From Rhizobium pisi (lineage in GTDB: Bacteria > Pseudomonadota > Alphaproteobacteria > Rhizobiales > Rhizobiaceae), in the NCBI RefSeq assembly GCF_003938655.1, contig NZ_RJJT01000031.1:1-63350 (forward strand): a DNA stretch of 63,350 nucleotides. Reading direction: 5' to 3'. A model generated the notes under the pieces. It was not told the origin of the DNA. It saw only the letters and a program-made list of their open reading frames with translations, and made no database searches. Of this stretch, positions 25,723-35,639 are shown in pieces. Both the position numbers and the translations under genes were made by a program. Each line of letters opens with the position of its first letter. Positions within the stretch are counted from its first letter, which is position 1.

Positions 25723-26712
25723 CTATTGCCGGTTGGCTGGGCTGCGGCCGTAAAGCAAAAGCATGGCGATGATGACGACGCCGTAGATGATCTGCCGCCC
25801 TGCCTCCGGCATCTGCATGACGGAGAGGATCGATTGCAGCAGCGTAATCAGGATCACGCCGGCAACGGTGCCGAGATAGGAGCCCTTGCCGCCGAGGATA
25901 GAGGTTCCACCGAGGACGACGGCGGCGATCGAAGGCAGGAGATAAGCATCGCCCATGGACTGCGCCGCTTTCGAGGCATACCCAGAAAGCAGGGCACCGC
26001 CGAAGGCGCTCAGCGCCCCTGAGGCAATGAAGGCGGTCATGATGATCCGGCGGGTATTGATTCCGGAAAGATAGGCGGCACTCTCCCGATTGCCGATACC
26101 ATAGACGGACCGGCCGAATGTCGTGCGGTTAAGGACGAAGACCGTTGCGGCGCCGACGACCGCCCAGATGAGAACGGCATTGGGTAGCCCGGGCAGAAGG
26201 AAGCCGGTTGCCAGATAGCGCATCGCAAATGTTGCCGAATCCTGCGGCGAGAAGCCGCCAGTATAGACGACCATCAGTCCTTGCGCGACGGCGTTGGTCG
26301 CCAGCGTGATGATCATCGAGGGGATGCGCAAATAGGCGACGCCGATCCCGTTGGCGAGCCCGATCGCCATGCCGCAGGCAATGCCGAAGGGAATGGCCAG
26401 AGCCTCGCCGAGTGGGCCGTAAGCGGCAGCCGCGCACGCCATCATTCCGCCGACGGCGACAGACCACGGTACGGAAAGATCGATCTGGCCGAGCAGCACG
26501 ACGATCATCATGCCTGTGGCGATGACGCCAAGAAAGGATGCGACCTTCAACTGCTGCAGGAGATATTCCGGCGACAGGAAACTCGCCGAATAGAAACTGC
26601 CGATGATGAGCAGCAGGAAAATGCAGGCGAAGGCGGTGGCGATGGCCGGGTCCAGCCGATGCATGAACTTGGAAATCCGGGTCACTGAGTGTTCGCGCAT
26701 TAGGTCGTTCAT
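25723..26712 (-). CDS. ribose-type sugar ABC transporter permease 2
   Basis: A 329-residue inner-membrane protein of the RbsC/AraH family with about 9-10 hydrophobic helices. It has the conserved GQIDLSVPWSVAVGGMMA block in the first half and GGTSILGGKGSYLGTVAGV near the end. The start MNDLMREH overlaps the stop of the preceding permease by 4 bases (ATGA), so translation is coupled; in-frame codons further upstream belong to that other gene's shadow. Together with the second permease it forms the membrane channel of a CUT2 importer. Substrate unknown. Confidence 0.88.
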   Translation of the reverse strand: MNDLMREHSVTRISKFMHRLDPAIATAFACIFLLLIIGSFYSASFLSPEYLLQQLKVASFLGVIATGMMIVVLLGQIDLSVPWSVAVGGMMACAAAAYGPLGEALAIPFGIACGMAIGLANGIGVAYLRIPSMIITLATNAVAQGLMVVYTGGFSPQDSATFAMRYLATGFLLPGLPNAVLIWAVVGAATVFVLNRTTFGRSVYGIGNRESAAYLSGINTRRIIMTAFIASGALSAFGGALLSGYASKAAQSMGDAYLLPSIAAVVLGGTSILGGKGSYLGTVAGVILITLLQSILSVMQMPEAGRQIIYGVVIIAMLLLYGRSPANRQ

Positions 26713-27689
26713 TCGAACCATTCCAGGCGATTGCGCACACGGAACAATGCGAACGCGCCAAGGCTCACCGCGACGAGCAGCACCACACCCTGGAACAGTG
26801 GCTGCCACAGCGGATCGAAATCGAAGACGAAGAGGAGGTCGCCGATGGTCCGGAAGGCGAGGGCTCCGAAGATTGCGCCGATCGCGCTGCCTTTGCCGCC
26901 GAACAGGGATACGCCGCCGAGCACCACCGAAGCGATTGAGAACAGTGTATAGGCATTGCCGCTCGCAAAGGCTGCCTCGCCGGTGAAGGTGAAGAAGGTG
27001 AGGAAGAGCCCGCCAATCGACGCAAGAAGACCGGCGAGCGCATAGGCGGTAAATTTCGCGCGGCGGATGGGCAGCCCGGACATATAAGCCGCGATCTCCG
27101 ATGAACCGGAGGCATAGGCTGCCCGCCCGATCAGGGAGCGGCTGAACGGCACCCATATGACGAGAACGACGGCGATCAGAGCGACTAGGCTGGCCGGCAA
27201 GAGGTCGAAGACCTTGCCGGTCATGACGTCTGCCAGTTCCTCGTTGACCGATCCGCCGGGAAAGGGTCGCAGCAGGAGGGCGATGCCGAAGAACACAGCG
27301 CCAGTGGCGATCGTGGCAACGATCGGCTGCAACCGTCCATAGATGACGATCACGCCGTTGAGCGCGCCGCAGGCAAGACCGGTTGCCAGGACGGCCATCA
27401 CGCCAAGAGCAGTTTCAAGCGGCGAGCCGAGCACGAGCCAGGAAGCCACCGCATTGGTCAGGATGAAGATCATGCCGACCGAGAGGTCGATGCCGGCGGT
27501 GATCACCACCAACGTCTGAGCCATTGCGACGAAGGCAAGCAGCACGCCCTTGTTCGCCGCGGTCTGGACGACATTGGCCGTCAGTCCAGCGGGATGATTG
27601 GAGACGTAGATTGCAAACATGACGACGAATATGCCGGCTGCCATCACCGCGCCGCGCCGTTCGCCCAACCGGTAACGCCACTCCTTCAC
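26709..27689 (-). CDS. ribose-type sugar ABC transporter permease 1
   Basis: A 326-residue RbsC-like permease with the signature ITAGIDLSVGMIFILTNAVA and the C-terminal GGVSLFGGKGSAIGAIFGAL. Many hydrophobic helices. The ATG overlaps the stop of the ATPase gene by 4 bases, and its own stop overlaps the next permease start. Gene order binding protein, ATPase, permease, permease is typical of CUT2 importers with heteromeric channels such as YtfQRT-YjfF, though the substrate cannot be told from sequence. Confidence 0.88.
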   Translation of the reverse strand: MKEWRYRLGERRGAVMAAGIFVVMFAIYVSNHPAGLTANVVQTAANKGVLLAFVAMAQTLVVITAGIDLSVGMIFILTNAVASWLVLGSPLETALGVMAVLATGLACGALNGVIVIYGRLQPIVATIATGAVFFGIALLLRPFPGGSVNEELADVMTGKVFDLLPASLVALIAVVLVIWVPFSRSLIGRAAYASGSSEIAAYMSGLPIRRAKFTAYALAGLLASIGGLFLTFFTFTGEAAFASGNAYTLFSIASVVLGGVSLFGGKGSAIGAIFGALAFRTIGDLLFVFDFDPLWQPLFQGVVLLVAVSLGAFALFRVRNRLEWFE

Positions 27690-29239
27690 GCCGCGCTCCC
27701 CACATTCTCGCTACCGACATTCAGTGCGCTCGCCACCAGCGCATGCTCGGTGATGCCGTCGCCCGTCAATTCGCGTCTGATGCTGCCGTTGTACAAGACG
27801 AGAACGCGATCACAGCAGCCGATCAACTCGCCGTAATCCGTCGAATAAAAGAGAATGGCTGCTCCTGCTTCGGCCAAGCGCCGCAGCAACTGATAGATCT
27901 CCTGCTTGGTGCCGACATCGATGCCGCGTGTCGGATCGTTGAGCAGAATGATCCGCGGCTTGCGCATCAGCCACTTGGCGATGACGACCTTCTGTTGGTT
28001 GCCGCCGGAGAGCGCTCCGACCGGAATGTCAAGTCCTGCCGTCTTGATCGCCAGTAGCTGTACCATCTCCTCGATCAGCCGTTCTTCCTTTTCCTGATCT
28101 ATCACCCCCGCTCTGGACACCCGGTCCAGTACCGCAAAGGATAGATTTTCCCGGACCGTCATCGGCAGCATCAAGCCTTCCGTCTTGCGGTCCTCGGGGA
28201 TGAGCGCCATGCCGATCTGTCCGGATTTTGCCGCTGCCGGGCTTGCGAGCGTAACCGCCTTGCCGTCGACAAGGACGGAACCTGTGGTCCCGCGCAGGAC
28301 GCCGAAGAGCGCAAGCAGCAGCTCGCGCTGCCCTTGTCCATCCAGGCCTCCAAGGCCGACGACTTCACCACGACCGACGGTAAGCGAAATGTCGTGCAGC
28401 GTATCCGCCCAGCCGAGCTTGCGGCATTCCAGGACCGGACGGACTTCATCCTTCGCAACCCGTTCCGGTTTCGGCGGAAAGGCGCGGCTGTATTCCCGAC
28501 CGATCATCATTTCGACGATCTCGCCATCGCTGTGCGTGGCTGCCGGGAAACTCGCCACATTGCGGCCGTTGCGCAAGACCGTGCATTGATCCGCCAATTC
28601 GGCGATCTCCTGCATGCGATGAGAAATGTAAATGAGTGCCAGCCCTTCGGACCTCAGCCGCCGCAAAACGGAGAAGACCTCGGCGACATCGGCTGCCGTC
28701 AGTGCCGACGTTCCTTCGTCAAGAATGAGAATGCGCGGTTTCCAGGCGAGCGCCTTGGCGATCTCCACCAGTTGTCGGCGCGAGAGCGGCAGGTCCTTGA
28801 CCAGCTCGCGCGGATGAATGTCGCTGGCGCCTGCCCGCGCGAGCATCTCCTCGGCGATGACGCGTTGCGCCTTGCGGTCAATCAGGCCGAAACGGCGCGG
28901 CGGAGCGGCGATAGAGATGTTGTCGGCAACGCTGAGGTCCGGGATCAGCGAGAGTTCCTGAAATACGCAGGTGACGCCGGCGGCGGAAGCCTCGGCCGGG
29001 GAGCGGAAGGACACCGGATGCCCGTCGAGCAGCATGCGGCCTTCATCCGGCGCGACGACGCCGGCCATGATCTTGATCAGCGTGGATTTCCCCGCGCCGT
29101 TCTCGCCGAGAATGGCGTGGATATTCCCGGCTTCCACGGTGAGTTTGGCGTTTTCCAACGCATGCACGCCGCCGTAACGCTTCGATACACCGCTCATCTC
29201 AAAGAGCGGGGTTGCCGCCGGTTTTTCTGGTGCCGTCAT
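27686..29239 (-). CDS. ribose-type sugar ABC transporter ATPase (RbsA-like, two domains)
   Basis: A 517-residue duplicated ATPase. The N-terminal domain has Walker A GENGAGKSTLIK, signature LPLSRRQLVEIAKAL and Walker B RILILDEGTSAL. The C-terminal domain has the altered P-loop GLDGQGQRELLL typical of RbsA proteins, LSGGNQQKVVIAKWL and Walker B ILLNDPTRGIDVG. It powers the two permeases. It starts ~80 bases after the binding-protein gene and overlaps the first permease gene. Confidence 0.92.
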   Translation of the reverse strand: MTAPEKPAATPLFEMSGVSKRYGGVHALENAKLTVEAGNIHAILGENGAGKSTLIKIMAGVVAPDEGRMLLDGHPVSFRSPAEASAAGVTCVFQELSLIPDLSVADNISIAAPPRRFGLIDRKAQRVIAEEMLARAGASDIHPRELVKDLPLSRRQLVEIAKALAWKPRILILDEGTSALTAADVAEVFSVLRRLRSEGLALIYISHRMQEIAELADQCTVLRNGRNVASFPAATHSDGEIVEMMIGREYSRAFPPKPERVAKDEVRPVLECRKLGWADTLHDISLTVGRGEVVGLGGLDGQGQRELLLALFGVLRGTTGSVLVDGKAVTLASPAAAKSGQIGMALIPEDRKTEGLMLPMTVRENLSFAVLDRVSRAGVIDQEKEERLIEEMVQLLAIKTAGLDIPVGALSGGNQQKVVIAKWLMRKPRIILLNDPTRGIDVGTKQEIYQLLRRLAEAGAAILFYSTDYGELIGCCDRVLVLYNGSIRRELTGDGITEHALVASALNVGSENVGSAA

Positions 29240-29319
29240 GAATGTCCTCGGGGCAGGTGTTTCTCGCGCTCCGCGGGCAGAGCCGCGGCGCGCCGATCAA
29301 GCGATCCGGCGGGCTCGGC

Positions 29320-30444
29320 CTATTGGTTTTCCTTCGACTGCCCCATGATCTCCTGTGCGGTGAAATTGATGCCGCAGGTCGGAAAAGCGTTGCCGACGAA
29401 GAAATTGTCCGACTGATCCGGATAGAAGTCCTGGCCCTCCTTGAAGTTCGGGTCTTCGACGATTGCCAGCGGCAGCTTGATGGACTGCGGCACGACCTGT
29501 CCTTCAAGTGCCGCGATCGCCGTCTTGATGGCAACCGCCACCTGGGCAGGCCCGGTGCCGGCCGAGGAGCATTTCAGGCCTTCGCCAGCATATTTGGCGC
29601 AGAACTTGCGGAAGCCGTTTTCCGTTTCGCCACCGAAAGGCACGAACGGATGTTTGGCATCGATCATTGCCTGCACGACGCCGGTATCGCCGCCCTGCGC
29701 AGTGATGCCATCGAACTTCTTGTGCACGGCTATCGCGTCGGCGGTGGCTTTCTGTGCCGTCGGGTCGTCCCACTTGCCGAGCACTTCGACGACATCCCAC
29801 TTCTTGCCGGTGGCATCCAAGGTTTCGTGTATGCCGTTGTGGCGGTCGGTATCGACTGACGTTCCGGCAACCCCGCGCACCTCGAGAACTTTGCCGCCGT
29901 CAGGCAGGTGCTTTGCCAGCCAGTTCGCCCACAACACGCCAAGGCCCTTCTGGTCGACGTTGACGTTGATTGCGTCTTGCGTATCCAGAATATTGTCGAA
30001 GGCGACCAGGACGACGCCGGCCTGCTTGGCGCGCTTGATGACCGGTCCGAATGCCGTCGGATTCTGGGCATTGACGACGATGGCGTCGTAACCGGAATCG
30101 ATAAAGTTGTTGATCGCCGAAATCTGCGCCGGCACGTCCTCACCGGTGGAAACGACCTTGAACTCCTTGAGTTTGGCGGCGACATCCGGCTGAGCGGCAT
30201 AGGCTTTCGCCGTCTGGATCATCTGAATGCGCCAGGTGTTGGCGATATAACCATTGGCGAGCGCGATGCGATAAGGCCCGTCTTTTTTCGGAAATTTGAA
30301 GAACTTGGTATCTGCCGTCCACGGCACGAAGCAGTCACCCTCGGCCGCAGGCCCGCTGACAATTTCCGGTTGGGCAAGAGCCATGGAGTGGGAAAGCGTA
30401 AATGCAGCCGCGGCGAGAAGGCCGCCGACCAATGTCTTGTACAT
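29320..30444 (-). CDS. ribose-type periplasmic sugar-binding protein
   Basis: A 374-residue periplasmic binding protein. The signal peptide MYKTLVGGLLAAAAFTLSHS ends near ALAQ. The type-1 fold is seen in IALANGYIANTWRIQMIQTA, GYDAIVVNAQNPTAFGPVI, ILDTQDAINVNVDQ, KVLEVRGVAGTSVDTDRHNG and DGITAQGGDTGVVQAM. GGAGG precedes the ATG. First gene of the CUT2 operon. The acidic/aromatic N-terminal stretch CFVPWTADTKFF is shared with a subgroup of rhizobial binding proteins of unknown substrate. Confidence 0.9.
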   Translation of the reverse strand: MYKTLVGGLLAAAAFTLSHSMALAQPEIVSGPAAEGDCFVPWTADTKFFKFPKKDGPYRIALANGYIANTWRIQMIQTAKAYAAQPDVAAKLKEFKVVSTGEDVPAQISAINNFIDSGYDAIVVNAQNPTAFGPVIKRAKQAGVVLVAFDNILDTQDAINVNVDQKGLGVLWANWLAKHLPDGGKVLEVRGVAGTSVDTDRHNGIHETLDATGKKWDVVEVLGKWDDPTAQKATADAIAVHKKFDGITAQGGDTGVVQAMIDAKHPFVPFGGETENGFRKFCAKYAGEGLKCSSAGTGPAQVAVAIKTAIAALEGQVVPQSIKLPLAIVEDPNFKEGQDFYPDQSDNFFVGNAFPTCGINFTAQEIMGQSKENQ

Positions 30445-30903
30445 CGAATCCTCCCATTTGTTGCCATGTTCGGATCGGCATCGAATGGGTGTCGGAATCA
30501 TCGACTGTCCGCTGCAGTTTGTTCTGCAGTCGGTTGCCGGTCCGGCAGTGCATGTCGATACGCTATCCAAATGACGCCGGATGGGCTCCTCCCGAGGGCG
30601 TCACGCAGCCGATGTTAGCGCTGCCAATTATGATTGTAAAGAAGCACGCAATGACCTGATTAACGCGGATTCTCAGGCTCATCCGGAGCAGATAGGTCGC
30701 CGGGGCCCGTCTTAAAGCTGCTCTTTTGCCGCCACGAATTGACTTCACACGATGCCGTGGTGCACTGGAACTTGTCGTAGCAACGAAATTGCCCGATGCC
30801 CATGCCTCGAGCAGGCTCGAAGGCACCTAAGTCGCCCAAAGCTGCTAGCTTGCGGAATGGCTCGGTCGACTTGGGATACGTGGATTTAGGCTAGACGAAC
30901 CGA
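30445..30903. other. promoter region of the sugar ABC operon
   Basis: About 460 bases without a gene. It contains the TGTTAGCGCTGCCA near-palindrome (listed separately) and probably the promoter for the CUT2 operon. Nothing else recognised. Confidence 0.4.
30613..30626. promoter_or_regulatory. possible LacI-type operator
   Basis: TGTTAGCGCTGCCA is a near-palindrome around the central GC with a strong left half (TGTTAGCGCT). LacI-family sugar regulators in alphaproteobacteria often bind TGTTAGCGCTAACA-like sites. It lies about 170 bases before the sugar-binding protein gene. No LacI gene is present in the window. Confidence 0.3.
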
Positions 30904-31331
30904 CTAAATCCGTTTCTTTTCATTCTCGCTGCAAAAGACTGTCGAGAGCTGAACGCGAGCGAGCTCGTGGAGACGGATTGTCTGGTTGTCGCACCCCAGG
31001 AGAACCCCGGCAGGGTGCGCGCCCGGCGCCAGACGGCGCGATAATGACCTGTGAAGTCCAAAAATTAAACGCCAGCCAACACAGATAAGCGACGCCGGCC
31101 CATTTGATCGCAATCAAAAGGAAACTAAACGTTTCCGCTATATGGGCGAGGCCTGCCAGCACACTTGCGAGGTAGAGCGCGTCGCCAACCACCATCCCCG
31201 CGGTAGCCCAGGCTGCCCGGCTGTATCCCCCCCTTCAGGGCATGAGCGACAATCGCGACGATTTGCGGACCGGGAATAATTGCTGCGACAGCCAGAGCCG
31301 TAGAATAGGCGATGAAACCGGATGCCATCAT
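30904..31331 (-). pseudogene. frameshifted LysE/RhtB-family exporter
   Basis: The first frame, MMASGFIAYSTALAVAAIIP, then GPQIVAIVAHALKGG, is the LysE family N-terminus with its PGP motif. The second, MVVGDALYLASVLAGLAHIA and IKWAGVAYLCWLAFNFW, is the next membrane part in another frame. Weak traces of the middle (GVLLGCDNQ) follow in a third frame. The last third is missing. Several frame changes and truncation make it inactive. Confidence 0.7.
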
Positions 31332-31549
31332 TTAATCAAGCCTTCGCACTTTGAGGTTCTCAGAATCCAATCTAACATTACGAACCCGACGATCCAATTG
31401 TTCCCACGGTAACCCCTGATGGGTGCACCCACACTTCGATAAGAACGCCTGTAAAGCGCGCTCATAGAGTGGTCTCCGATTAGGTCGCCACCGTGGTTAG
31501 ATAAAAGAACTGGTAGCGTGGTTGCCGATGCCCCATGCAACCGTACCGG

Positions 31550-31800
31550 TCAGCGCAGGAAATCCTGTACCGCCCGCATGAACTCAGCTGGGTATTCGAC
31601 GTTCGACAGATGAACCGCAGGCAAAACAACCAGCTTCGCGCCGGGGACCGTCGCGGCGATCAGCTCGCTATGGCTGGCCGCCGTCACCGTATCGTGCTCG
31701 CCGGCAATTACCAGTGTCGGCCGGTTGATTAGTGCCACGGTGCGGCGAAAGCGGAAAGGGCAACAAGTATCTGCCATCACGCAGAAGAAACAAAGCGCCA
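31550..31800 (-). pseudogene. alpha/beta hydrolase fragment (PcaD-like C-terminus)
   Basis: The piece ALINRPTLVIAGEHDTVTAA, then AATVPGAKLVVLPAVHLSNV and EFMRAVQDFLR, is the C-terminal third of an alpha/beta hydrolase close to 3-oxoadipate enol-lactonase, with the catalytic His in VHLSN and the acid in GEHD. The nucleophile Ser region and first two thirds are absent, and the upstream residues (MALCFFCVMADTCC) do not fit. A dead fragment. Confidence 0.65.
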
Positions 31801-31899
31801 TCGCGGTTCGACCCCGCTGAATGGATCGAGTTCATAAAGGCGCCAGCGCGCAATGGAGAGCGAAAAAGCCGCTTTCGGGCTCTTCGCTTCGCCTCTCAT

Positions 31900-32931
31900 C
31901 TAGCTGCGAAGCAGTCCAAGCCGGATCAAGCTCTCGGCGCAGGAAAGGATTGCCTCCTCCGTTGATCGTGGAGCCCAGCCTAACAGCCGCTCGGCTTTTT
32001 TACCCGTCGCACTCATATCGTATCCGAGCAGCGGCACGATCCCCTTGAGCTGCTCGTTCGTCTCACCGGCGATGCGGACCTGTTCGTCGGTCAAAACTTG
32101 CGTCGAGACTTTCTCGGCGGCTTTCCCCAGGCGGAGCCGCAGCAGCTCTGCCACCTCGATCATCGGCATGCTTTCGCCAACGGTCGCGAGAAACCGCTCT
32201 CCTCTGGCGGCGGGATCGGTCATGGCGCGCAGATGCAGGTCCGCGACATCGCGCACGTCCACGCAGCAGGAGTTGACATTCAGGGATCCCATATGCCCAT
32301 TCAGCATGTTGGCGATCAGCCGGATGGAATGGGAATAGTCCGCCCCCAAAACCGGCCCATAAACCGCGACCGGATTGACGGCTGCGAGCTCCAGCCCATT
32401 GCCTTCCCGCGCGACAAGATCCCAGGCGGCGCGCTCGGCGAGGGTTTTCGACTTTTGATAGGGCGCAACATTGCCGGCGAGGTTGCTCCAGTCGGTCTCG
32501 TCGAATGGTCGCCGATGGTCGGGTGCATGGCCGACGCCGATCGCGCCGAAGGCCGAGGTCAGCACGACGCGCCTGACCCCGGCATCCCGCGAAGCCTGCA
32601 ACACCCTGAGGTTTCCGTTGACGGCGGGCTCGATCCAGTCTTCCTCGCGGGTCTGGTCGCCGGACGGCGTTGGCGAAGCGCCATGCATCACGTAGGCGCA
32701 TCCGGCGACGGCTTCCGGCCATCCCGGATCAGCATTGAGATCGGCGGGGACAAACGACAGACGGTCCCCTGCATCCACGCCGCCGGTCCTCAGATGCTCG
32801 CGCACCTCCGCTTCCCGCTGTGGCGAACGAATTGTCGTGCGCACGCGGTAGCCGTTATTCAGCAGAGCCAGGATGCAATGTTGCGCAATGAAGCCGGTGC
32901 CGCCGGTCACGAGTACAAGTTCATCAGTCAT
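31900..32931 (-). CDS. NAD-dependent epimerase / dihydroflavonol-reductase-like protein
   Basis: A 343-residue extended short-chain dehydrogenase. It has the Rossmann motif VTGGTGFIAQHC near the N-terminus, VMHGASPTPSGDQ, and the catalytic YxxxK in PYQKSKTLAERA, followed by NPVAVYGPVLGADYSHSI. GAGAGG stands before the ATG of MTDELVL. The family reduces aldehydes, ketones or flavonol-type compounds with NAD(P)H. It is divergent from an AraC regulator, with only ~125 bases between starts, a usual arrangement for regulator and target. Substrate unknown. Confidence 0.85.
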   Translation of the reverse strand: MTDELVLVTGGTGFIAQHCILALLNNGYRVRTTIRSPQREAEVREHLRTGGVDAGDRLSFVPADLNADPGWPEAVAGCAYVMHGASPTPSGDQTREEDWIEPAVNGNLRVLQASRDAGVRRVVLTSAFGAIGVGHAPDHRRPFDETDWSNLAGNVAPYQKSKTLAERAAWDLVAREGNGLELAAVNPVAVYGPVLGADYSHSIRLIANMLNGHMGSLNVNSCCVDVRDVADLHLRAMTDPAARGERFLATVGESMPMIEVAELLRLRLGKAAEKVSTQVLTDEQVRIAGETNEQLKGIVPLLGYDMSATGKKAERLLGWAPRSTEEAILSCAESLIRLGLLRS

Positions 32932-33057
32932 ATCGTTCCTCTCAGACATCGAGTCCCGCCGCATTCGATTGCGGAACGCGTGATGGCCAGAAGCTAAAAC
33001 GAAGCTTCCGTACTGTGAATGCTTGAAAGTGCAGCTTACTTGCGCGAGAGTACGAGA

Positions 33058-34029
33058 ATGCGCGTGGATCCCTTTTCCGAAATCCTGAAGCTCACGAATG
33101 CAGAGGCCGTGGTTACAGGTGGCTTCACCGCTGGCGGCCCATGGGCGATCCGTTTTCCGGGGCGCGATAAGATCAAGTTCTTTGCAGTGGTCAAGGGTAG
33201 CTGCTGGGTCAAGCTCGAGGGCGAAGCGGAGCCCAGGCACTTTGAAACCGGCGACGTGGGACTCCTGGCGGAACGTCGGAGCTTCGTTCTCGCCAGCGAC
33301 CTGAGCGTTGCGCCGCTTGATGCCATGGACCTGTTTTCCGGCAGCGGCAGGACGATGGCGACGCTCGGCGATGGGGGAGATTTCGCGCATATCGGCGGCC
33401 ATGTTCTGCTCGATCCGATCCGCGGCAGGATGTTGGCCGACATACTGCCGCCTTGGATTCACACGCGGGCGTCATCGCCCCATGCGACAATATTCCGGTG
33501 GCTTCTCGATCGGCTGATCGAAGAGAGGGACGTCGGGCAGCCGGGTGCCCAACTTGCGTCGGCACAGTTGACCCAACTGCTGTTCATCGAGATCCTTCGC
33601 TCCCATCTCAACACGTCGAACCGCCTGCCCGCCGGTCGGTTGCGCGCGCTGGCCGATCCGCGAATTGCGCCTGCGCTGCGCCTGATGCATGGCAACCCGG
33701 CTCGCGCCTGGCATCTGGAGGAGCTTGCGAAAGCATGCGCGATGTCACGGACATCTTTCGCATTCCACTTCAGAAAGGCAGCAGGTGTCGCACCGCTTGC
33801 TTATCTTACAGAGTGGCGGATGCGCCTGGCAGAACGCGCCCTGCGAGCGGAAAAGACGCCCGTATCGGTTGTTGCGCGCTCCCTTGGCTATACGTCCGAG
33901 AGCGCCTTCAGCAACGCATTCAAACGCGTGAGCGGCAGCTCTCCGATGGCCTACAGAAGTTCTCTGCACGTTGCGGACGGGGATGCGTCAGGAGAGGCGT
34001 TGCCCGGCAAGACTACGAACGCCGTCTAA
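33058..34029 (+). CDS. AraC-family regulator (cupin_6 type)
   Basis: A 323-residue regulator. The N-terminal cupin sensor contains FPGRDKIKFFAVVKGSCWVK and HFETGDVGLLAERRSFVLAS. Two helix-turn-helix units at the C-terminus include HLEELAKACAMSRTSFAFHF and VVARSLGYTSESAFSNAFKR. The start MRVDPFSEIL fits the sensor homology; upstream in-frame codons are less likely. It is divergent from the epimerase gene and is likely to control it. Confidence 0.88.
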   Translation: MRVDPFSEILKLTNAEAVVTGGFTAGGPWAIRFPGRDKIKFFAVVKGSCWVKLEGEAEPRHFETGDVGLLAERRSFVLASDLSVAPLDAMDLFSGSGRTMATLGDGGDFAHIGGHVLLDPIRGRMLADILPPWIHTRASSPHATIFRWLLDRLIEERDVGQPGAQLASAQLTQLLFIEILRSHLNTSNRLPAGRLRALADPRIAPALRLMHGNPARAWHLEELAKACAMSRTSFAFHFRKAAGVAPLAYLTEWRMRLAERALRAEKTPVSVVARSLGYTSESAFSNAFKRVSGSSPMAYRSSLHVADGDASGEALPGKTTNAV

Positions 34030-34190
34030 CGAGGTGGGCTTAGCAGGGCACAAGTCCGCTAATTGGCGCATTCCGGCCGACCAAGAAGATTCCAGTGATC
34101 TTGGAAGGCAAAAGCGGTATCAATACAACGAATTGGATTCCACTCGATCAGGCCGATCGACAAGCAAGAATCGGGGCAAAGCAGGCTGTC

Positions 34191-34805
34191 ATGGCCGCTG
34201 ATACCAACCATCTTGGAGCCTCCGTGGCCAAACCCAATACATCACTGACCGCAGTCGAGCGACGCGCCGAAGAGCTCGACACCATCGCCGCCGTCTTGCC
34301 GATGGAGCGCCGCGACGAGCTCGCCGAGCTTTTGACGGACAGTGATGTCGAGACGCTGCGCCATCTCGTCAACCAGGGCATGGGTGACAACACGCTGCGG
34401 GCACTGACCTCTGATCTTACCTATCTCGAAGCCTGGGGGCTTGCGGCCACCGGACGGTCCCTGCCCTGGCCGGCGCCCGAAGCCCTGCTCCTGAAGTTTG
34501 TCGCCCATCACCTGTGGGATCCAGACAAGCGTGCGGCCGATCCCGATCACGGCATGCCGGCCGATGTGGAAGACAACCTCCGGCGCCAAGGCTTCCTGAA
34601 ATCTCCCGGTCCGCATGCGCCGGCGACCGTGCGCCGCCGGCTGACGAACTGGTCGACCCTGACGAAATGGCGCGGCCTCGATGGTGCTTTCGCCTCCCCT
34701 GCCCTCAAATCAGCCATCCGCCTTGCGGTTCGCGCAGACGCCACCGACCGATGCCAACTGTTCGTATTGGCAACCCGCGACGGCTTTATCCATCGGCAAG
34801 AGTAG
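34191..34805 (+). pseudogene. truncated site-specific integrase (N-terminal half)
   Basis: A frame of ~204 residues matching the core-binding N-terminal domain of a rhizobial tyrosine recombinase: LRHLVNQGMGDNTLRALTSD, YLEAWGLAATGRSLPWPAPE, HAPATVRRRLTNWSTLTKWR and ALKSAIRLAVRA. It then switches to unrelated sequence and stops. The catalytic domain with R-H-R-Y is missing, so it is a dead integrase and evidence of past island activity between the AraC and SDR gene groups. Confidence 0.7.
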
Positions 34806-34850
34806 ACTATCTCCCGGCGTCCGCTCCCGCGCGAACGCCAGGAAGCACCC

Positions 34851-35639
34851 TCAGACGGTGCGGATAGTCCCGCCATCGATGATAAACTCGGCGCCGTGGA
34901 TCGCAGCAGCACGGTCGGAGGCAAGGTAGGCGATAAGGTCGGCCACCTCCTCAGGCTCGGCTCCGCGCCCGATCGAGATCCCGCCCAAGGCATTGAGCAC
35001 GGACTGCCGCGCGTCCTCGATCGTGCCGCCATTGGCGTTGCGAAGCATTTCGAGAAAGTCTCCAGTGGCGTCAGTCATAATCCAGCCGGGCGAGACGGAA
35101 TTGACCCGCACGCCCTTGGGACCAAGCTCTTTCGAGATCGACTTGCTGTAGGTTCTCAGCGCGGCTTTCGCGGCGGCGTAGCCTGTCGTGGACTCGGGCA
35201 GCGGCAGGACGGACTGAATTGAGGTGATGTGCACCACAGTGCCCTTGCCCCGCTCAAGCATCTGCGGGATCAACAAGCGATCGAGCCGGACGGTCGCCAG
35301 CAGGTTAAGGTTCAGTTCGGCGAGCCAGTGGTCGTCCGTCAGCGCGGCGAAGCCACCCGCCGGCGAAGCCGAGCCTCCGATAACATGGGCAAGGATGTCG
35401 ATGCCGCCGAGCCGCTCGAGCGCCGCCTTGGCGAACGCTTCACCACCTTCTGCCGTGGTCAGGTCTGCCTGGACATATTCAATGCCCTCGATGGGATCCT
35501 TGATCGTGCGGGCGGCCGTGACAACACGGGCTCCGCCGGCTAGGAAGCGCTCGACCGTGGCGCGGCCCAGACCCTTGGTGCCACCGCTAACGAGGACGCG
35601 CTTGCCAGCGAACTCGTTGGGATCTGCCTGGATGCTCAT
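34851..35639 (-). CDS. SDR-family oxidoreductase
   Basis: A 262-residue classical short-chain dehydrogenase. Cofactor motif VSGGTKGLGRATVERF, the DI-LAHVIGG strand, active-site Ser in HITSIQSVLP, YAAAK catalytic pair, and PGWIMTDATG. C-terminal RGAEPEEVADLIAYLASD and GAEFIIDGGT complete the fold. Its ATG overlaps the stop of the NTF2-like gene by 4 bases, so they are coupled. Substrate unknown; it may act on a compound sensed by the divergent LysR protein. Confidence 0.88.
   Translation of the reverse strand: MSIQADPNEFAGKRVLVSGGTKGLGRATVERFLAGGARVVTAARTIKDPIEGIEYVQADLTTAEGGEAFAKAALERLGGIDILAHVIGGSASPAGGFAALTDDHWLAELNLNLLATVRLDRLLIPQMLERGKGTVVHITSIQSVLPLPESTTGYAAAKAALRTYSKSISKELGPKGVRVNSVSPGWIMTDATGDFLEMLRNANGGTIEDARQSVLNALGGISIGRGAEPEEVADLIAYLASDRAAAIHGAEFIIDGGTIRTV

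Noticed and set aside
30563..30826. Minus-strand 87-codon frame before the sugar-binding protein gene
   Set aside because: Lies in the likely promoter region, low coding character, no ribosome site.
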